Positions 43,826 through 54,374 are shown, numbered from the stretch's first letter. The stretch: 64,000 nt of DNA from Lichenicoccus sp965213775 (GCA_965213775.1 CBDCAC010000001.1:186001-250000), one strand, 5' to 3'. Program-made: numbers and translations. The notes: generated by a model not told the origin, from the letters alone.

Positions 43826-45874
43826 ATGGGGGCGCCTGCGACGGCCTCCATCCCCGGTCCCGCGCTGACGCCGTGCCCTCCGGAGCCCCCTCATGAGCCG
43901 CGACGCCGGCGCGCCTGCAGATGGTGCCACACCTTGATCCACCAGCCTCCATTGCGCCAGCTCTCGCCGGACGAGGTGGCTCCGGCCGGCCTGCAGCTCG
44001 CCCCCGCCGAGCGGCATCGCGGCGTCGGTCTCGCCTCCGTGCTGGGCGTGCTCGGCGTGGTATACGGCGATATCGGCACCAGCCCGCTGTACGCGCTGAA
44101 GGCCACCATCGCGATCATCAGCAACCAGGCGCCCACGCCCGGCGAGGTGCTGGGCATCGAGAGCCTGATCTTCTGGTCGCTGATCCTGGTGGTGACGATC
44201 AAGTACGTGACTCTGATCATGCGCGCCGACAACGAGGGCGAGGGCGGCATCCTGTCGCTGATGGCGCTGGCGCAGCGGGTCGCGTCGAGCAACCGGATGC
44301 GGACCGTGATGGGGCTCGCCGGCATCATCGGCGCCTGCTTGTTCTTCGGCGACGGCACCATCACGCCGGCGATCTCGGTGCTGTCGGCGGTCGAGGGGCT
44401 GGAGGTCAGCCTGCCATCGGCGCGCGAGGTGGTGCTGCCGCTCGCGATCGTCGTGATCGTGGCGCTGTTCACCCTGCAATGGCGCGGCACCGGCAGCGTC
44501 GGACGCATCTTCGGGCCGATCATGGTGCTGTGGTTCGCCAGCATCGGCGTGCTGGGCGCAATCGAGGTGGTGCGCCATCCCTTCGTGCTCGGCGCGCTGC
44601 TTCCCAATCACGCCGTGATCTTCATCTGGCGCCACGGCTGGATCGCCTTCGTAGCACTCGGCGCGGTGGTGCTATCGGTCACCGGCGCGGAGGCGCTCTA
44701 CGCCGACATGGGGCATTTCGGCCGCGCCCCGATCCGCCTCGCCTGGCTGTTCCTCGTGCTGCCGGCGCTGGCGTTGAATTATCTGGGCCAGGGTGCGCTG
44801 ATCATCAGCCACCCGGAGACGATCAAGAACCCGTTCTTCCTGCTCGAGCCGGACTGGATGCGGCTGCCGATGGTGGTGCTGGCCACGGCGGCCACCGTGA
44901 TCGCGAGCCAGGCGATGATCACCGGCGCCTACTCGATCGCGCGGCAGGCGGTGCAGCTCGGCTACCTGCCGCGTATGCGGGTGCTGCACACCAACCCCAA
45001 CGAGGAGGGCCAGATCTACCTGCCGCAGGTGAACCGCGCGCTGATGGTCGGCGTGCTGCTGCTGGTGCTGTCGTTCCGATCCTCCGATGCCCTGGCGTCG
45101 GCCTACGGCATCGCCGTGACCGGCACCTTCATGTGCACCTGCATCCTGGCGATGGTGGTGTTCCGCCGACTCTATGGCTGGTCGAGCTTCGCCTCGGTGT
45201 TCGTGTTCGGCGGGTTCTTCCTGATCGACGGGGTGTTCTTCGCCGCCAACGCGCTGAAGATCCCGCAGGGCGGCTGGGTGCCGGTGCTGCTCGGCATCGT
45301 GCTCACCGCACTGGTCACCAGCTGGAAGCGCGGGCGCGAGCTGCTGGCGCTGCGCTGGAAGCAGGACAGCATGCCACTCGCCTCGTTCCTGGCCCGGCTG
45401 CCGCAATCGCACATCGTACGGGTGCCGGGGATGGCGGTGTTCCTGACCGCCAATTCGGACGTCGTGCCGGCGTCGCTGCTGCACAACCTCAAGCACAACA
45501 AGGTGCTGCACGAGAAGGTGCTGTTCGTCACCATACAGAACCTGGACCAGCCGGAAGCCGGACGCGGCCATCGCCTGCAGGTCGACGAGCTGGCGCCGGG
45601 CATACATCGCGTCACCCTGCGCTACGGCTTCATGGAGAGCCCGAACCTGCCGCGGGCGCTCGAGGACCTGCGCAGCGCCGGCGTCGTGTTCGACCCGATG
45701 CAGGCGAGCTACTTCGTCAGCCGCGAGGTGCTGGTACGCGCCACCATCCCGCGCATGCCGCTGTGGCGGCTGTCGCTGTTCCTGGTGATGGCGCGCAATG
45801 CGGTGACCACCACCGAGTTCTTCCGCATCCCGAGCGACCGGGTGGTAGAGCTGGGCGTGCGCGTCGCGATCTGA
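43826..45874 (+). CDS. kup: Kup-family potassium transporter
   Basis: Kup takes up potassium, probably with protons. The protein of up to 682 residues has about 12 membrane spans followed by a soluble C-terminal region of roughly 170 residues. The first span carries the family hallmark VVYGDIGTSPLYALK. GDGTITPAISVLSAVEG, VTGAEALYADMGHFG and LNYLGQGAL follow. ATG 43826 has GGAGA upstream; TTG 43934, 36 codons later, lies nearer the conserved part. The stop overlaps the start of hemW by one base. Kup homologues in alphaproteobacteria commonly have this length. Confidence 0.93.
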   Translation: MGAPATASIPGPALTPCPPEPPHEPRRRRACRWCHTLIHQPPLRQLSPDEVAPAGLQLAPAERHRGVGLASVLGVLGVVYGDIGTSPLYALKATIAIISNQAPTPGEVLGIESLIFWSLILVVTIKYVTLIMRADNEGEGGILSLMALAQRVASSNRMRTVMGLAGIIGACLFFGDGTITPAISVLSAVEGLEVSLPSAREVVLPLAIVVIVALFTLQWRGTGSVGRIFGPIMVLWFASIGVLGAIEVVRHPFVLGALLPNHAVIFIWRHGWIAFVALGAVVLSVTGAEALYADMGHFGRAPIRLAWLFLVLPALALNYLGQGALIISHPETIKNPFFLLEPDWMRLPMVVLATAATVIASQAMITGAYSIARQAVQLGYLPRMRVLHTNPNEEGQIYLPQVNRALMVGVLLLVLSFRSSDALASAYGIAVTGTFMCTCILAMVVFRRLYGWSSFASVFVFGGFFLIDGVFFAANALKIPQGGWVPVLLGIVLTALVTSWKRGRELLALRWKQDSMPLASFLARLPQSHIVRVPGMAVFLTANSDVVPASLLHNLKHNKVLHEKVLFVTIQNLDQPEAGRGHRLQVDELAPGIHRVTLRYGFMESPNLPRALEDLRSAGVVFDPMQASYFVSREVLVRATIPRMPLWRLSLFLVMARNAVTTTEFFRIPSDRVVELGVRVAI

Positions 45875-47025
45875 TGACGCAGGACGTCGCGCTGTACGTG
45901 CATTGGCCGTTCTGCCTCAGCAAGTGCCCGTACTGCGACTTCAACAGCCACGTGCGCGAGGTGATCCCCGAGCGGCGCTTCGCCGCCGCCCTGGGCCACG
46001 AGCTCGCGCACGAGGCGGCACGCCTGGGACGGCGTCGCCTCGGCTCGATCTTCTTCGGCGGCGGCACGCCGAGCCTGATGCGCCCCGAGAGCGTCGCCAC
46101 CCTGATCGAGCAGGCCAGGACCCTGTTCGACGCGGCACCGGACCTCGAGGTCACGCTGGAGGCCAATCCCACCAGCGTCGAAGCCGCACGGCTGCGCGGC
46201 TTTCGCGAGGCCGGCGTGACGCGGGTCTCGCTCGGCGTGCAGGCGCTCGACGACGAAGCCCTGCGCGGGCTCGGCCGTGCGCATTGCGCGGCCGACGCGA
46301 TCGCCGCCCTGGAGCTCGCGCGCAGCCTGTTCCCGCGCATCTCCTTCGACCTGATCTACGCCCGCCCAGGACAGGCGCTGGCCGCCTGGCGCGCCGAACT
46401 CGACCGCGCGCTGGCGCTGGTCTCGGACCATCTCTCGCTCTACCAGCTCACCATCGAGCCCGGCACCCGCTACGAGGCGCTGCACCGGCAGGGCCTGATC
46501 ACCCTGCCCGACGACGACAGCGCCGCGGCACTATACGAGGAGACCGCGGCGGTCGCGGCGCGGCACGGGCTGGAGCCGTACGAGGTCTCCAACTATGCCC
46601 GGCCCGGCGCGCAGAGCCGACACAACCTCGCCTACTGGCGCTACCAGGACTACGCCGGCATCGGGCCCGGCGCGCACGGCAGGCTGACGCTGGACGGGGC
46701 GCTGTGCGCCACCAGGCGGCATCGGGCGCCCGAACCCTGGGTGACGCGGGTGGAGCGGTCGGGCTCGGGCGAGACCAGCTGCACGCCGCTCTCGGGTCGC
46801 GACCGCACCCGCGAGATGCTGCTGATGGGATTGCGGCTGTCCGAAGGGATCGGGGCCGCGGCATTCATGGCCCGCACCGGCATCGCACTCGCTTCGGCAC
46901 TGGACGGGGAGGTGCTGCGGGACGCCGAGGAAGCAGGCTACGTGATCTGGCACGAGGATTGCCTCAGGGCCACGCCGTCCGGGCGTCTGCGCCTGGACGC
47001 GCTGCTCGGCGCGCTCGCGCTGTAG
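45874..47025 (+). CDS. hemW: HemW-type radical SAM protein
   Basis: HemW resembles coproporphyrinogen dehydrogenase HemN but in bacteria studied acts as a haem chaperone. The 383-residue protein has the radical-SAM cysteines in FCLSKCPYCDF near residue 14, the glycine motif FGGGTPSLM, EANPTSVE, RVSLGVQALDD, and the C-terminal LAYWRYQDYAGIGPGAHGR. The cysteine spacing C-x3-C-x2-C matches the family. ATG 45874 overlaps the kup stop. Its co-location with kup is probably accidental. Confidence 0.93.
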   Translation: MTQDVALYVHWPFCLSKCPYCDFNSHVREVIPERRFAAALGHELAHEAARLGRRRLGSIFFGGGTPSLMRPESVATLIEQARTLFDAAPDLEVTLEANPTSVEAARLRGFREAGVTRVSLGVQALDDEALRGLGRAHCAADAIAALELARSLFPRISFDLIYARPGQALAAWRAELDRALALVSDHLSLYQLTIEPGTRYEALHRQGLITLPDDDSAAALYEETAAVAARHGLEPYEVSNYARPGAQSRHNLAYWRYQDYAGIGPGAHGRLTLDGALCATRRHRAPEPWVTRVERSGSGETSCTPLSGRDRTREMLLMGLRLSEGIGAAAFMARTGIALASALDGEVLRDAEEAGYVIWHEDCLRATPSGRLRLDALLGALAL

Positions 47026-47052
47026 CGCCCGCACCCGAGGAGGCCGCCCGCC

Positions 47053-48147
47053 TTGCGCAAGATCGCCGCCCTGCTGCTGCTCGCCGGCCTCGCGGCCGTT
47101 CCCGGATCCGCCCACCGAGCGGCGGCGGCGCCGCAGCTGGTGATCGAGGATAACGACTTCCTGGGCCCCGGCGGCTCGGACCTGCAATCGACGCTGCCGC
47201 TGCTCGCCGATCCCGGGGTCAGGCTGCTCGGCCTGACGGTCGTGGTCGGCGACGCGTGGGAGAACGACGAGTCCGCGCATCTGCGCCGCTTCCTGGAGAT
47301 CGCCGGCCGCACCGACGTCCCGGTGCTGGACGGCGCCACCCTGCCGCTGGTCAACAGCGTGGCGAGGATGCGGCTCTGGCAGCAGGCCTACGGTCCGATC
47401 CCGTGGAAGGGCGCCTGGGGCGGGGTGGGCAAGATCGATCAGGTGCCCGACCGGCAGCCGGCGGTGCCGAAGCTCGTCGAGGGCGCGCCCGCCCTGGCGC
47501 CGGCGCCGGAGCGCGCGGCCGATTTCCTGATCCGCATGGTGCACGCGCACCCGCACCAGATCACCATCGTCGCCGCCGGGCCGCTGACCAACCTGGCGCT
47601 GGCGATCCGGCTCGACCCCGATTTCGCCGCCACCGCCAAGCAGCTGGTGTTCATGGGCGCGCTGATCGACACCGCGATGCAGTCGGTCACCGGCAACGCG
47701 GACTGGGCGTCGGACTTCAACATGATCTTCGACCCCGAGGCGGCGCACATCGTGCTCACCGCGCCCTGGCCGAGGATCGTCTCGGTCGGCAACGTCTCCA
47801 ACGACGTCATGATGACCCGGGCGCTGATGGCGCGGATCACCGCCAGGCGCAGCGCGCTGACCGGCTACCTGTCGCGCTACTTCGCGCCGCTGCCGATGTG
47901 GGACGAGATGACCGCCGCGGTCGCGGTCGATCCGACGCTGGTGACGCGGTCGGTGACCGCCATGCTCGACATCGACACTGCCCCCGGGGTCGATTACGGG
48001 CGCGCCCATATCTGGTCGGCGGCGCTGGCGCCCGAGGCTGCGCGGGGCGGCACGCTGCGACCGGTGGTCATCGTGCAGGCGATCGACACCAGGCGCTTTC
48101 TGGACCGGTTCGTCGAGCAGGCGCAGCGGCTCGGCGCCGGTCGCTGA
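47053..48147 (+). CDS. Exported nucleoside hydrolase-like protein
   Basis: The 364-residue protein starts with a signal peptide (KIAALLLLAGLAAVPGSA) and should be periplasmic, unlike most ribonucleoside hydrolases. Family features are VIEDNDFLGPGGSDLQS near residue 31, GLTVVVGDAWEN, VAAGPLTNLALAIRLDP and the central GALIDTAMQSVTGNADWASDFN. The N-terminal Asp cluster that binds calcium, normally DTDPGxDDA, is altered and has an insertion, so activity is uncertain; a late WDEMTAAVAVDP could supply the last ligand. The start is TTG with GAGGAGG upstream. It may salvage nucleosides outside the cytosol. Confidence 0.8.
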   Translation: MRKIAALLLLAGLAAVPGSAHRAAAAPQLVIEDNDFLGPGGSDLQSTLPLLADPGVRLLGLTVVVGDAWENDESAHLRRFLEIAGRTDVPVLDGATLPLVNSVARMRLWQQAYGPIPWKGAWGGVGKIDQVPDRQPAVPKLVEGAPALAPAPERAADFLIRMVHAHPHQITIVAAGPLTNLALAIRLDPDFAATAKQLVFMGALIDTAMQSVTGNADWASDFNMIFDPEAAHIVLTAPWPRIVSVGNVSNDVMMTRALMARITARRSALTGYLSRYFAPLPMWDEMTAAVAVDPTLVTRSVTAMLDIDTAPGVDYGRAHIWSAALAPEAARGGTLRPVVIVQAIDTRRFLDRFVEQAQRLGAGR

Positions 48148-48243
48148 GCCCGGTCATCGCGGGCGCGAGCGCGCGATGAAGCTCGCCGGATGGTGATGCG
48201 CCGCCGCCTCAACCGGCCGCGTGCTCCGTGCTAGCCCGGCGCT

Positions 48244-48675
48244 ATGCTGCACTTGATCAAGCTCGCGGTCGGAGTCGCGGACCCGGCGGCGCTCGCCGAA
48301 CGGCAGGCCTGCCGCAGCCGCGAGACCGGCGCGCATGACGGACGGCCGTTCCTGCGCACGCGCAACTTCCCGCGTCGCGCCGACGAGATCCTAGAGGGCG
48401 GCTCGCTGTACTGGGTGATGTCCGGGGTGCTGCTGTGCCGGCAGCGCGTGGGCGAGATCGCTACCGACCGCCGCGACGACGGCACGCCATGCACGGCCAT
48501 CATCCTTGACGGCCCGAGCGTCGCGGTGGTGCCCAGGATGATCCGGCCATTCCAGGGCTGGCGCTACCTGACGCCGGGCGACGCGCCGGACGATCTCGAC
48601 AGACCGCCGCAGGCGAGCGGAGATCCGCTGCCACCGGCGTTGCGGCGCGCGCTGGCCGCGCTGTGCCTGCTCTAG
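48244..48675 (+). CDS. DUF1489-family protein
   Basis: The 143-residue cytosolic protein opens LHLIKLAVGVADPAALAE and contains PRRADEILEGGSLYWVMSG and LLCRQRVGEI, which match DUF1489 proteins known mostly from alphaproteobacteria. No function is established. The C-terminal third (AVVPRMIRPFQGWRYL) is also typical. It is encoded alone after the nucleoside hydrolase and is followed by a copy of the dispersed hairpin repeat. Confidence 0.85.
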   Translation: MLHLIKLAVGVADPAALAERQACRSRETGAHDGRPFLRTRNFPRRADEILEGGSLYWVMSGVLLCRQRVGEIATDRRDDGTPCTAIILDGPSVAVVPRMIRPFQGWRYLTPGDAPDDLDRPPQASGDPLPPALRRALAALCLL

Positions 48676-48714
48676 CAAGCTGCAGGCAAGGGGTGCCCCC
48701 CTATCTTAGAAGAT

Positions 48715-48761
48715 GGGGTTTGGGTCCGCTGGCCCCAACGGGTCAAGGGCAGAGCCCTTGC
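48715..48761 (-). repeat. Dispersed two-hairpin intergenic repeat, copy 4
   Basis: The unit is inverted relative to copy 1. The first stem (48720-48738) has one mismatch; the second is a perfect 7-bp stem with AGA loop (48744-48760). It lies between the DUF1489 gene and the transglycosylase gene, both on the plus strand, and may end the first transcript. Confidence 0.8.
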
Positions 48762-48930
48762 CTTGGTTCCGCCTCCTGCCAGCCGCGAGGTCGCGACGTG
48801 CGGCACCGCCCAGGCCCATCGCGCGGGTGTGGCAGATCGGCAATGGGCGGACGATAATCCATGATCGTGCCGGCCGCTGCCGCACCGCGAGATTGATCGC
48901 GCTGTCGGTTCCAGACACCATCGGCGGACG

Positions 48931-49965
48931 ATGCAGCGATGGCCGATCCTGTGCGCCCTGCTCACGCTCGCGGCCTGCGGCGGCGGAGGTGCGGGCTACG
49001 GCCCGGGCCTCTCGAGCTATCCGGAACCCGGGCCGCCGGGCGATCCGTGGCGACCCTATATCCGGCAGGCCTCCAATCGCTTCAGCGTGCCGCAGCGATG
49101 GATCCGCGCGGTGATGCGCCAGGAATCCGGCGGCCAGGAGTTTCGCAACGGCCGTGCGATCACCTCGTCCGCGGGTGCGATGGGACTGATGCAGCTGATG
49201 CCGGCCACTTATGCCGACATGCAGAGCCAGTACGGCCTCGGCAACGACCCGTACGAGCCGCACGACAACATCCTGGCCGGCACCGCCTATATCAGGCTGA
49301 TGTACGCGCGCTACGGCGCGCCGGCCTTCCTCGCGGCCTATAATGCGGGGCCGCAGCGGCTGGACGATTACCTCGGCACCGGACGGCGGCTGCCGAACGA
49401 GACGGTGCGCTATATCGCCGCCATCGCCCCTCGCTTGGGCAACGAGATCGCCATGACCGGCCCGCTCTCCGGCTATGGCGCGATGCCGGACCGTCTCGCA
49501 CCGCGGTTCGCGGCACCGATCCGGCTGGCCGCCTACCAGGTGCCGGCACGCGATCCGGCGACCGTCTGCACGCGCGATCCCGACGCCGCCTACGATCCGG
49601 AGCTGCCCTGCCACCAGGCGCCGCGGCCGCGCGCGGCGGCCGTGGTCAGCGCAACCTACTTGGCGCCGAGCCTGGCGAGCCAGCGTGCGGTCTCCTACTC
49701 CGTCGTCTCCGACGGCGACTGGGCGGTGCAGGTCGGCGCCTACGACTCCCCCGGACAGGCGCATTTCGCCACCACGATGGCGCGCCAGGCCGCCTACACG
49801 CAGCTCGCCGGCAGCCACGTCCTGGTGGAGCCGACCAGCCGGTTCGGCCGCACCGTGCTGTATCGCGCCCGCCTCGCCGGGCTGGCCCGCGGCGATGCCG
49901 GCGCCGCCTGCCATGCTCTGGAGCAGCACAGCATCCCCTGCATGATCGTCGCGCCGGGAGGCTGA
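48931..49965 (+). CDS. Lipoprotein lytic transglycosylase with SPOR domain
   Basis: This 344-residue envelope protein should cleave peptidoglycan glycan strands. The lipobox LTLAACG places the lipidated cysteine near residue 16. The SLT domain (about 40-165) has the catalytic glutamate in AVMRQESGGQEF, then SSAGAMGLMQLMPATY, AGTAYIRLMYARYG, and AAYNAGPQR. A Pro/Ala-rich linker leads to a SPOR domain (about 265-342, WAVQVGAYDSPGQAHF), which binds denuded glycan at the division site. The ATG is at 48931. Two cysteines at CTRDPDAAYDPELPC in the linker may pair. Confidence 0.9.
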   Translation: MQRWPILCALLTLAACGGGGAGYGPGLSSYPEPGPPGDPWRPYIRQASNRFSVPQRWIRAVMRQESGGQEFRNGRAITSSAGAMGLMQLMPATYADMQSQYGLGNDPYEPHDNILAGTAYIRLMYARYGAPAFLAAYNAGPQRLDDYLGTGRRLPNETVRYIAAIAPRLGNEIAMTGPLSGYGAMPDRLAPRFAAPIRLAAYQVPARDPATVCTRDPDAAYDPELPCHQAPRPRAAAVVSATYLAPSLASQRAVSYSVVSDGDWAVQVGAYDSPGQAHFATTMARQAAYTQLAGSHVLVEPTSRFGRTVLYRARLAGLARGDAGAACHALEQHSIPCMIVAPGG

Positions 49966-50012
49966 ACCGCGGTCGGCTCCGTCCGTTCCTGTGCCGCAAG
50001 CAGGAGACGGAC

Positions 50013-50417
50013 ATGCCCAAGATCATCGATCTCGCCCCGCACGATCCGCTGCCCGACGGGCCGGCGCTGGTGTTGCTGCGACGTTTCGAGGAGGACGATC
50101 CGAGGCAGATCATGATCGAGGTGGTGGCGCTCGACGACCACCATACGGAGTCCAACGCGCGCATGACCGACGCGCAGGGCCTGCCGCCCTCGTGGGAGGA
50201 GGCGAGCGGACGCGCCGAGGCGATGGCCGCCGAGGCCCATCTGCCGGCCCTGTACCGGATCGACCGCACCGCCGGTCCGCGCGAGCAGGAGGTCGTCGCA
50301 CATGACGGCGACCGTTCCGCCAGCCGGGAGGCGCTGGACGATAGCGATCCGGAGGATGGCGAGACCGGATCCGACATGCGGGACCGCAACGGCAATGCCG
50401 CGCCGCGTCGCTTCTAG
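50013..50417 (+). CDS. Small acidic protein of unknown function
   Basis: The 134-residue protein has a compact start (MPKIIDLAPHDPLPDGPALVLLRRFEED) and a strongly acidic, probably disordered tail from about residue 95. I recognise no family. The ATG is preceded by GGAGACGG at a normal distance. It has no signal peptide. It is encoded 47 bases after the transglycosylase gene and ahead of the iron-importer promoter region. Confidence 0.55.
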   Translation: MPKIIDLAPHDPLPDGPALVLLRRFEEDDPRQIMIEVVALDDHHTESNARMTDAQGLPPSWEEASGRAEAMAAEAHLPALYRIDRTAGPREQEVVAHDGDRSASREALDDSDPEDGETGSDMRDRNGNAAPRRF

Positions 50418-50481
50418 CGCGGCGTCTGCTGCCCAGGATCAGGATTGACCGGCCCGAAGACCCATGGGATAGGGTGTTTTC

Positions 50482-50496
50482 TGCAAATCACTCGCA
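50482..50496. promoter_or_regulatory. Candidate Fur/Mur-type iron box upstream of fbpA
   Basis: TGCAAATCACTCGCA is an imperfect palindrome close to the TGCAA...TTGCA-type box that I recall for Fur-family regulators in alphaproteobacteria. It stands 75 bases ahead of the fbpA start and would repress the importer when iron is plentiful. This is inference from position and pattern. Confidence 0.45.
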
Positions 50497-50570
50497 ATCG
50501 CACCATCGGTCGGCAGGCATCGGGTCCGGGCCCTCGCGACCGGCGGGCAGCCTTCATCGGAGACAGCCGC

Positions 50571-51599
50571 ATGATCAATCCCCGGCCTGGCAGGCGACCC
50601 CGGCTGCTCTGCCTGATGCTGCTCGGCGGCGCGGCGACGGCATTCTGCGGCACCGGCGCCCGCGCGACGGGGACGGCGCTGACCCTGTACAGCGCCCAGC
50701 ACCAGCAGATGGTGGAGACGGTGATCGCCGCCTTCACCAAGCAGACCGGCATCACCGTCAAGGCCCGCTATGGCGAGGCGCCCGAGATCGCGAGCGAGAT
50801 CGTCCGCGAGGGTGCCGCCTCGCCCGCCGACCTCTACTTCACCGAGAACTCGCCGGAGCTGATGCTGCTGGACGGCAGGGGCCTGCTGGCGCCGGTCGAC
50901 GCCGCCAGCCTCGCCCAGGTGCCGGCCAAATACAGCGCGCCCGACGGCAGCTGGATCGGCGTGTTCGCGCGCGAGAACGTGCTCGACTTCAACCGGTCGA
51001 TGATGCGCGAGGACCGGCTGCCGGCGTCGCTGCTGGACCTGGCGAGGCCCGAGTGGCGCGGCAAGATCGCGTTCGCGCCGACCGACGCCGACTTCCTGCC
51101 GCTGGTGGCCGCGGTCTCCGCGCTGAAGGGGCAGGCCGCGACGGTGCAATGGCTGAAGGGGCTCAAGGCGAACGGCCAGGTGTTCGACGACGATGAGGGC
51201 GTGGTCGCCGCGGTCGATCGCGGCGCGGTCGCGGTGGGCATCATCAACAGCTACTATTTCGAGCGGCAGCGGGCGGAGACCGGGGCGTCGCACAGCGCGA
51301 TCCACCACTTCACCGACGGCGACGTCGGCGCCCTGGTCAACGTGTCGGGTGCCGCGGCGCTGCGGTCCTCGAAGCACCCGGCGGCGGCGCAGCGCTTCCT
51401 CGCCTTCCTGGTCAGCAAGCCGGTGCAGGCGATGGTCGCCCGCGCGGATATCGACTTCGAGTATCCACTCGCCGCACAGGTGGCGGCGAACCCGGTGCTG
51501 CGGCCGTTCGACCAGCTGCGGCCGCCGCCGCTGACCGTGGCGCAGCTGGGCGACGATCGCGACGCGGCGAAGCTGCTGCGACGCGCCGGGCTGCTCTGA
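50571..51599 (+). CDS. fbpA: Iron(III) ABC transporter substrate-binding protein
   Basis: FbpA-type proteins bind ferric iron in the periplasm. The 342-residue protein has a signal peptide (RLLCLMLLGGAATAFCG, cleavage near GARA) and then ALTLYSAQHQQMVETVIAAF at the first lobe. DLYFTENSPELMLL follows, and the tyrosine pair of NSYYFERQ matches the iron ligands of FbpA. ATG 50571 with GGAGACA upstream is preferred over longer frames. The permease and ATPase follow at once. A Fur-like box lies upstream. It could bind another oxyanion, but the DyP neighbour favours iron. Confidence 0.88.
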   Translation: MINPRPGRRPRLLCLMLLGGAATAFCGTGARATGTALTLYSAQHQQMVETVIAAFTKQTGITVKARYGEAPEIASEIVREGAASPADLYFTENSPELMLLDGRGLLAPVDAASLAQVPAKYSAPDGSWIGVFARENVLDFNRSMMREDRLPASLLDLARPEWRGKIAFAPTDADFLPLVAAVSALKGQAATVQWLKGLKANGQVFDDDEGVVAAVDRGAVAVGIINSYYFERQRAETGASHSAIHHFTDGDVGALVNVSGAAALRSSKHPAAAQRFLAFLVSKPVQAMVARADIDFEYPLAAQVAANPVLRPFDQLRPPPLTVAQLGDDRDAAKLLRRAGLL

Positions 51600-51646
51600 T
51601 GCGGGCCGGGACGGCCTGATCGGCCAGCAGCCGGCGCGCCTCGAAG

Positions 51647-53254
51647 GTGGCTGACCCTCGCCGTGCCGAGCCGCCTCGGCGTCGGCCCCGGCCTTGGCTC
51701 CGGCACGGCGCGCCCTGGCCGCCGCTCGGGCTGCTCGCGGCGGGAGCGGCGGCGGCGCTGCTGGTGCTGCTGCCGCTCGGCTACACCGCGATCGAGGCGA
51801 GCCAGGTCGGGCGCGACGACATCGCCGACCTGCTGCTCCGCCCGCTGGTCGGCGTCCTGCTGCTGCATACGCTGGCGCTGATCGGCGCCACCACGCTGAT
51901 CGCCGGGCTGCTGGGGACTGCGGCGGCCTGGTTCGTCGAGCGCACCCGGCTGCCGGGGCGCCGGGTCTGGGCGGTGCTGACTGCGGTGCCGCTGGCGGTG
52001 CCGCCGTTCATCTCCAGCTTCGCATGGGTCTCGCTCAGCCCGTCGCTGCAGAGCTTCGGCGGCGCGCTGCTGGTGGTCACCGGCGCCTACTATCCGCTCG
52101 TCTACCTGCCGGTCGCGGCCGCGCTGCGCGGCATGGACCCGGCGCTGGAGGAGACGGCGCGCGCGCTGGGGCTCGGCCCGTATGCCTGCTTCGGACGCGT
52201 GGTGCTGCCGCAGCTTCGCCCGGCCCTGCTCGGCGGCATGCTGCTGGTGGCGCTGAACACGCTGGTGGAGTTCGGCGCCTTCGCGCTGCTGCGGTTCCGC
52301 ACCTTCACCACCGAGATCTATGCCGAGTATCGCACCGGGCTGGACGGGCCGGAGCCGGCGCTGCTGGCGATGGTGCTGGTGGCGCTGTGCCTGCTCTGCC
52401 TGCTGGCGGAGGCGAAGGTGCGGGGTGACGCGCGCTACGGCCGCATCGGCCAGGGCACGCGACGCCGTCCGCCGCTGCAGGAGCTGGGCCGGGCGGCGCT
52501 GCCGGTGCTGGCCGGGTTCACGATGCTGGCGCTGGCGACGCTGGGCATGCCGATCGGGATGATCCTGTTCTGGATCACCCAGCACGACAATGCGGCCACC
52601 ACGGCGGTGCAGGTCTCGCCGCGGGCGCTGGCGGAGGCGACCTTCTCGTCGGTCTGGCTCGGCCTCGCGGGGGCGGCGGTGACGCTGCTGCTGGCCCTGC
52701 CGCTCGGCGTGCTGGCGACCCGCTACCATGGCTGGCTGGCGGCGGCGCTGGAACGCTGCGGCTATCTCGCCCAGGGGGTGCCCGGCATCGTGGTGGCGCT
52801 GGCGCTGGTCGGTCTGACGGTGCAGTCGCTGCCGTTACTGTACCAGAGTGCGGCGCTGCTGATCCTCGCCTACGCGGTGCTGTTCCTGCCGCTCGCCCTG
52901 GTCAGCGTGCGCGCCGCCCTGATGCAGGCGCAGCGCCAGCACGAGGAGGCCGGCCGCTCGCTCGGCCTCGGCTGGGCGGCCACCGCGTGGCGCGTCACCC
53001 TGCCGCTCGCAGGTCCGGGCCTGGGTGCGGCGTCGGCGATGGTGTTCGTCTCCGTCGTCACCGAGCTGACGGTAACGCTGCTGCTCGCACCCACCGGCAC
53101 CACCACCCTGGCGACGCAGGTCTGGGCCGACACCACGACCTTGGCCTTCGCCGCCGCGGCACCCTATGCGGCGCTGATGACGCTGCTCTCGCTGCTCGCG
53201 AGCTGGCTGCTGGCGCGCCGTTTCGGCGTCATCGCGTCCGTTGCGGTCGGCTGA
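51647..53254 (+). CDS. fbpB: Iron(III) ABC transporter permease (fused, two 6-TM halves)
   Basis: The 535-residue inner-membrane protein has about 12 spans in two homologous halves. Each half carries an EAA-type ATPase contact loop: EETARALGLGPYACFGRVVLP near residue 160 and EEAGRSLGLGWAATAWRVTLP near residue 440. Fusion of both permease halves is typical of the Fbp/AfuB iron importers. The GTG start at 51647 has GAAG just upstream. The N-terminal 25 residues are Arg/Pro-rich. It lies between fbpA and fbpC. Confidence 0.9.
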   Translation: MADPRRAEPPRRRPRPWLRHGAPWPPLGLLAAGAAAALLVLLPLGYTAIEASQVGRDDIADLLLRPLVGVLLLHTLALIGATTLIAGLLGTAAAWFVERTRLPGRRVWAVLTAVPLAVPPFISSFAWVSLSPSLQSFGGALLVVTGAYYPLVYLPVAAALRGMDPALEETARALGLGPYACFGRVVLPQLRPALLGGMLLVALNTLVEFGAFALLRFRTFTTEIYAEYRTGLDGPEPALLAMVLVALCLLCLLAEAKVRGDARYGRIGQGTRRRPPLQELGRAALPVLAGFTMLALATLGMPIGMILFWITQHDNAATTAVQVSPRALAEATFSSVWLGLAGAAVTLLLALPLGVLATRYHGWLAAALERCGYLAQGVPGIVVALALVGLTVQSLPLLYQSAALLILAYAVLFLPLALVSVRAALMQAQRQHEEAGRSLGLGWAATAWRVTLPLAGPGLGAASAMVFVSVVTELTVTLLLAPTGTTTLATQVWADTTTLAFAAAAPYAALMTLLSLLASWLLARRFGVIASVAVG

Positions 53255-53258
53255 GCCG

Positions 53259-54350
<1,092 letters not shown>

Positions 54351-54374
54351 CCCGAGAGGCTTTCACTCCTAGTT

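Noticed and set aside
43921..45873. Alternative frame running through kup into hemW
   Set aside because: Only the part from 45874 is a real protein (HemW). The front is an out-of-frame reading of kup.
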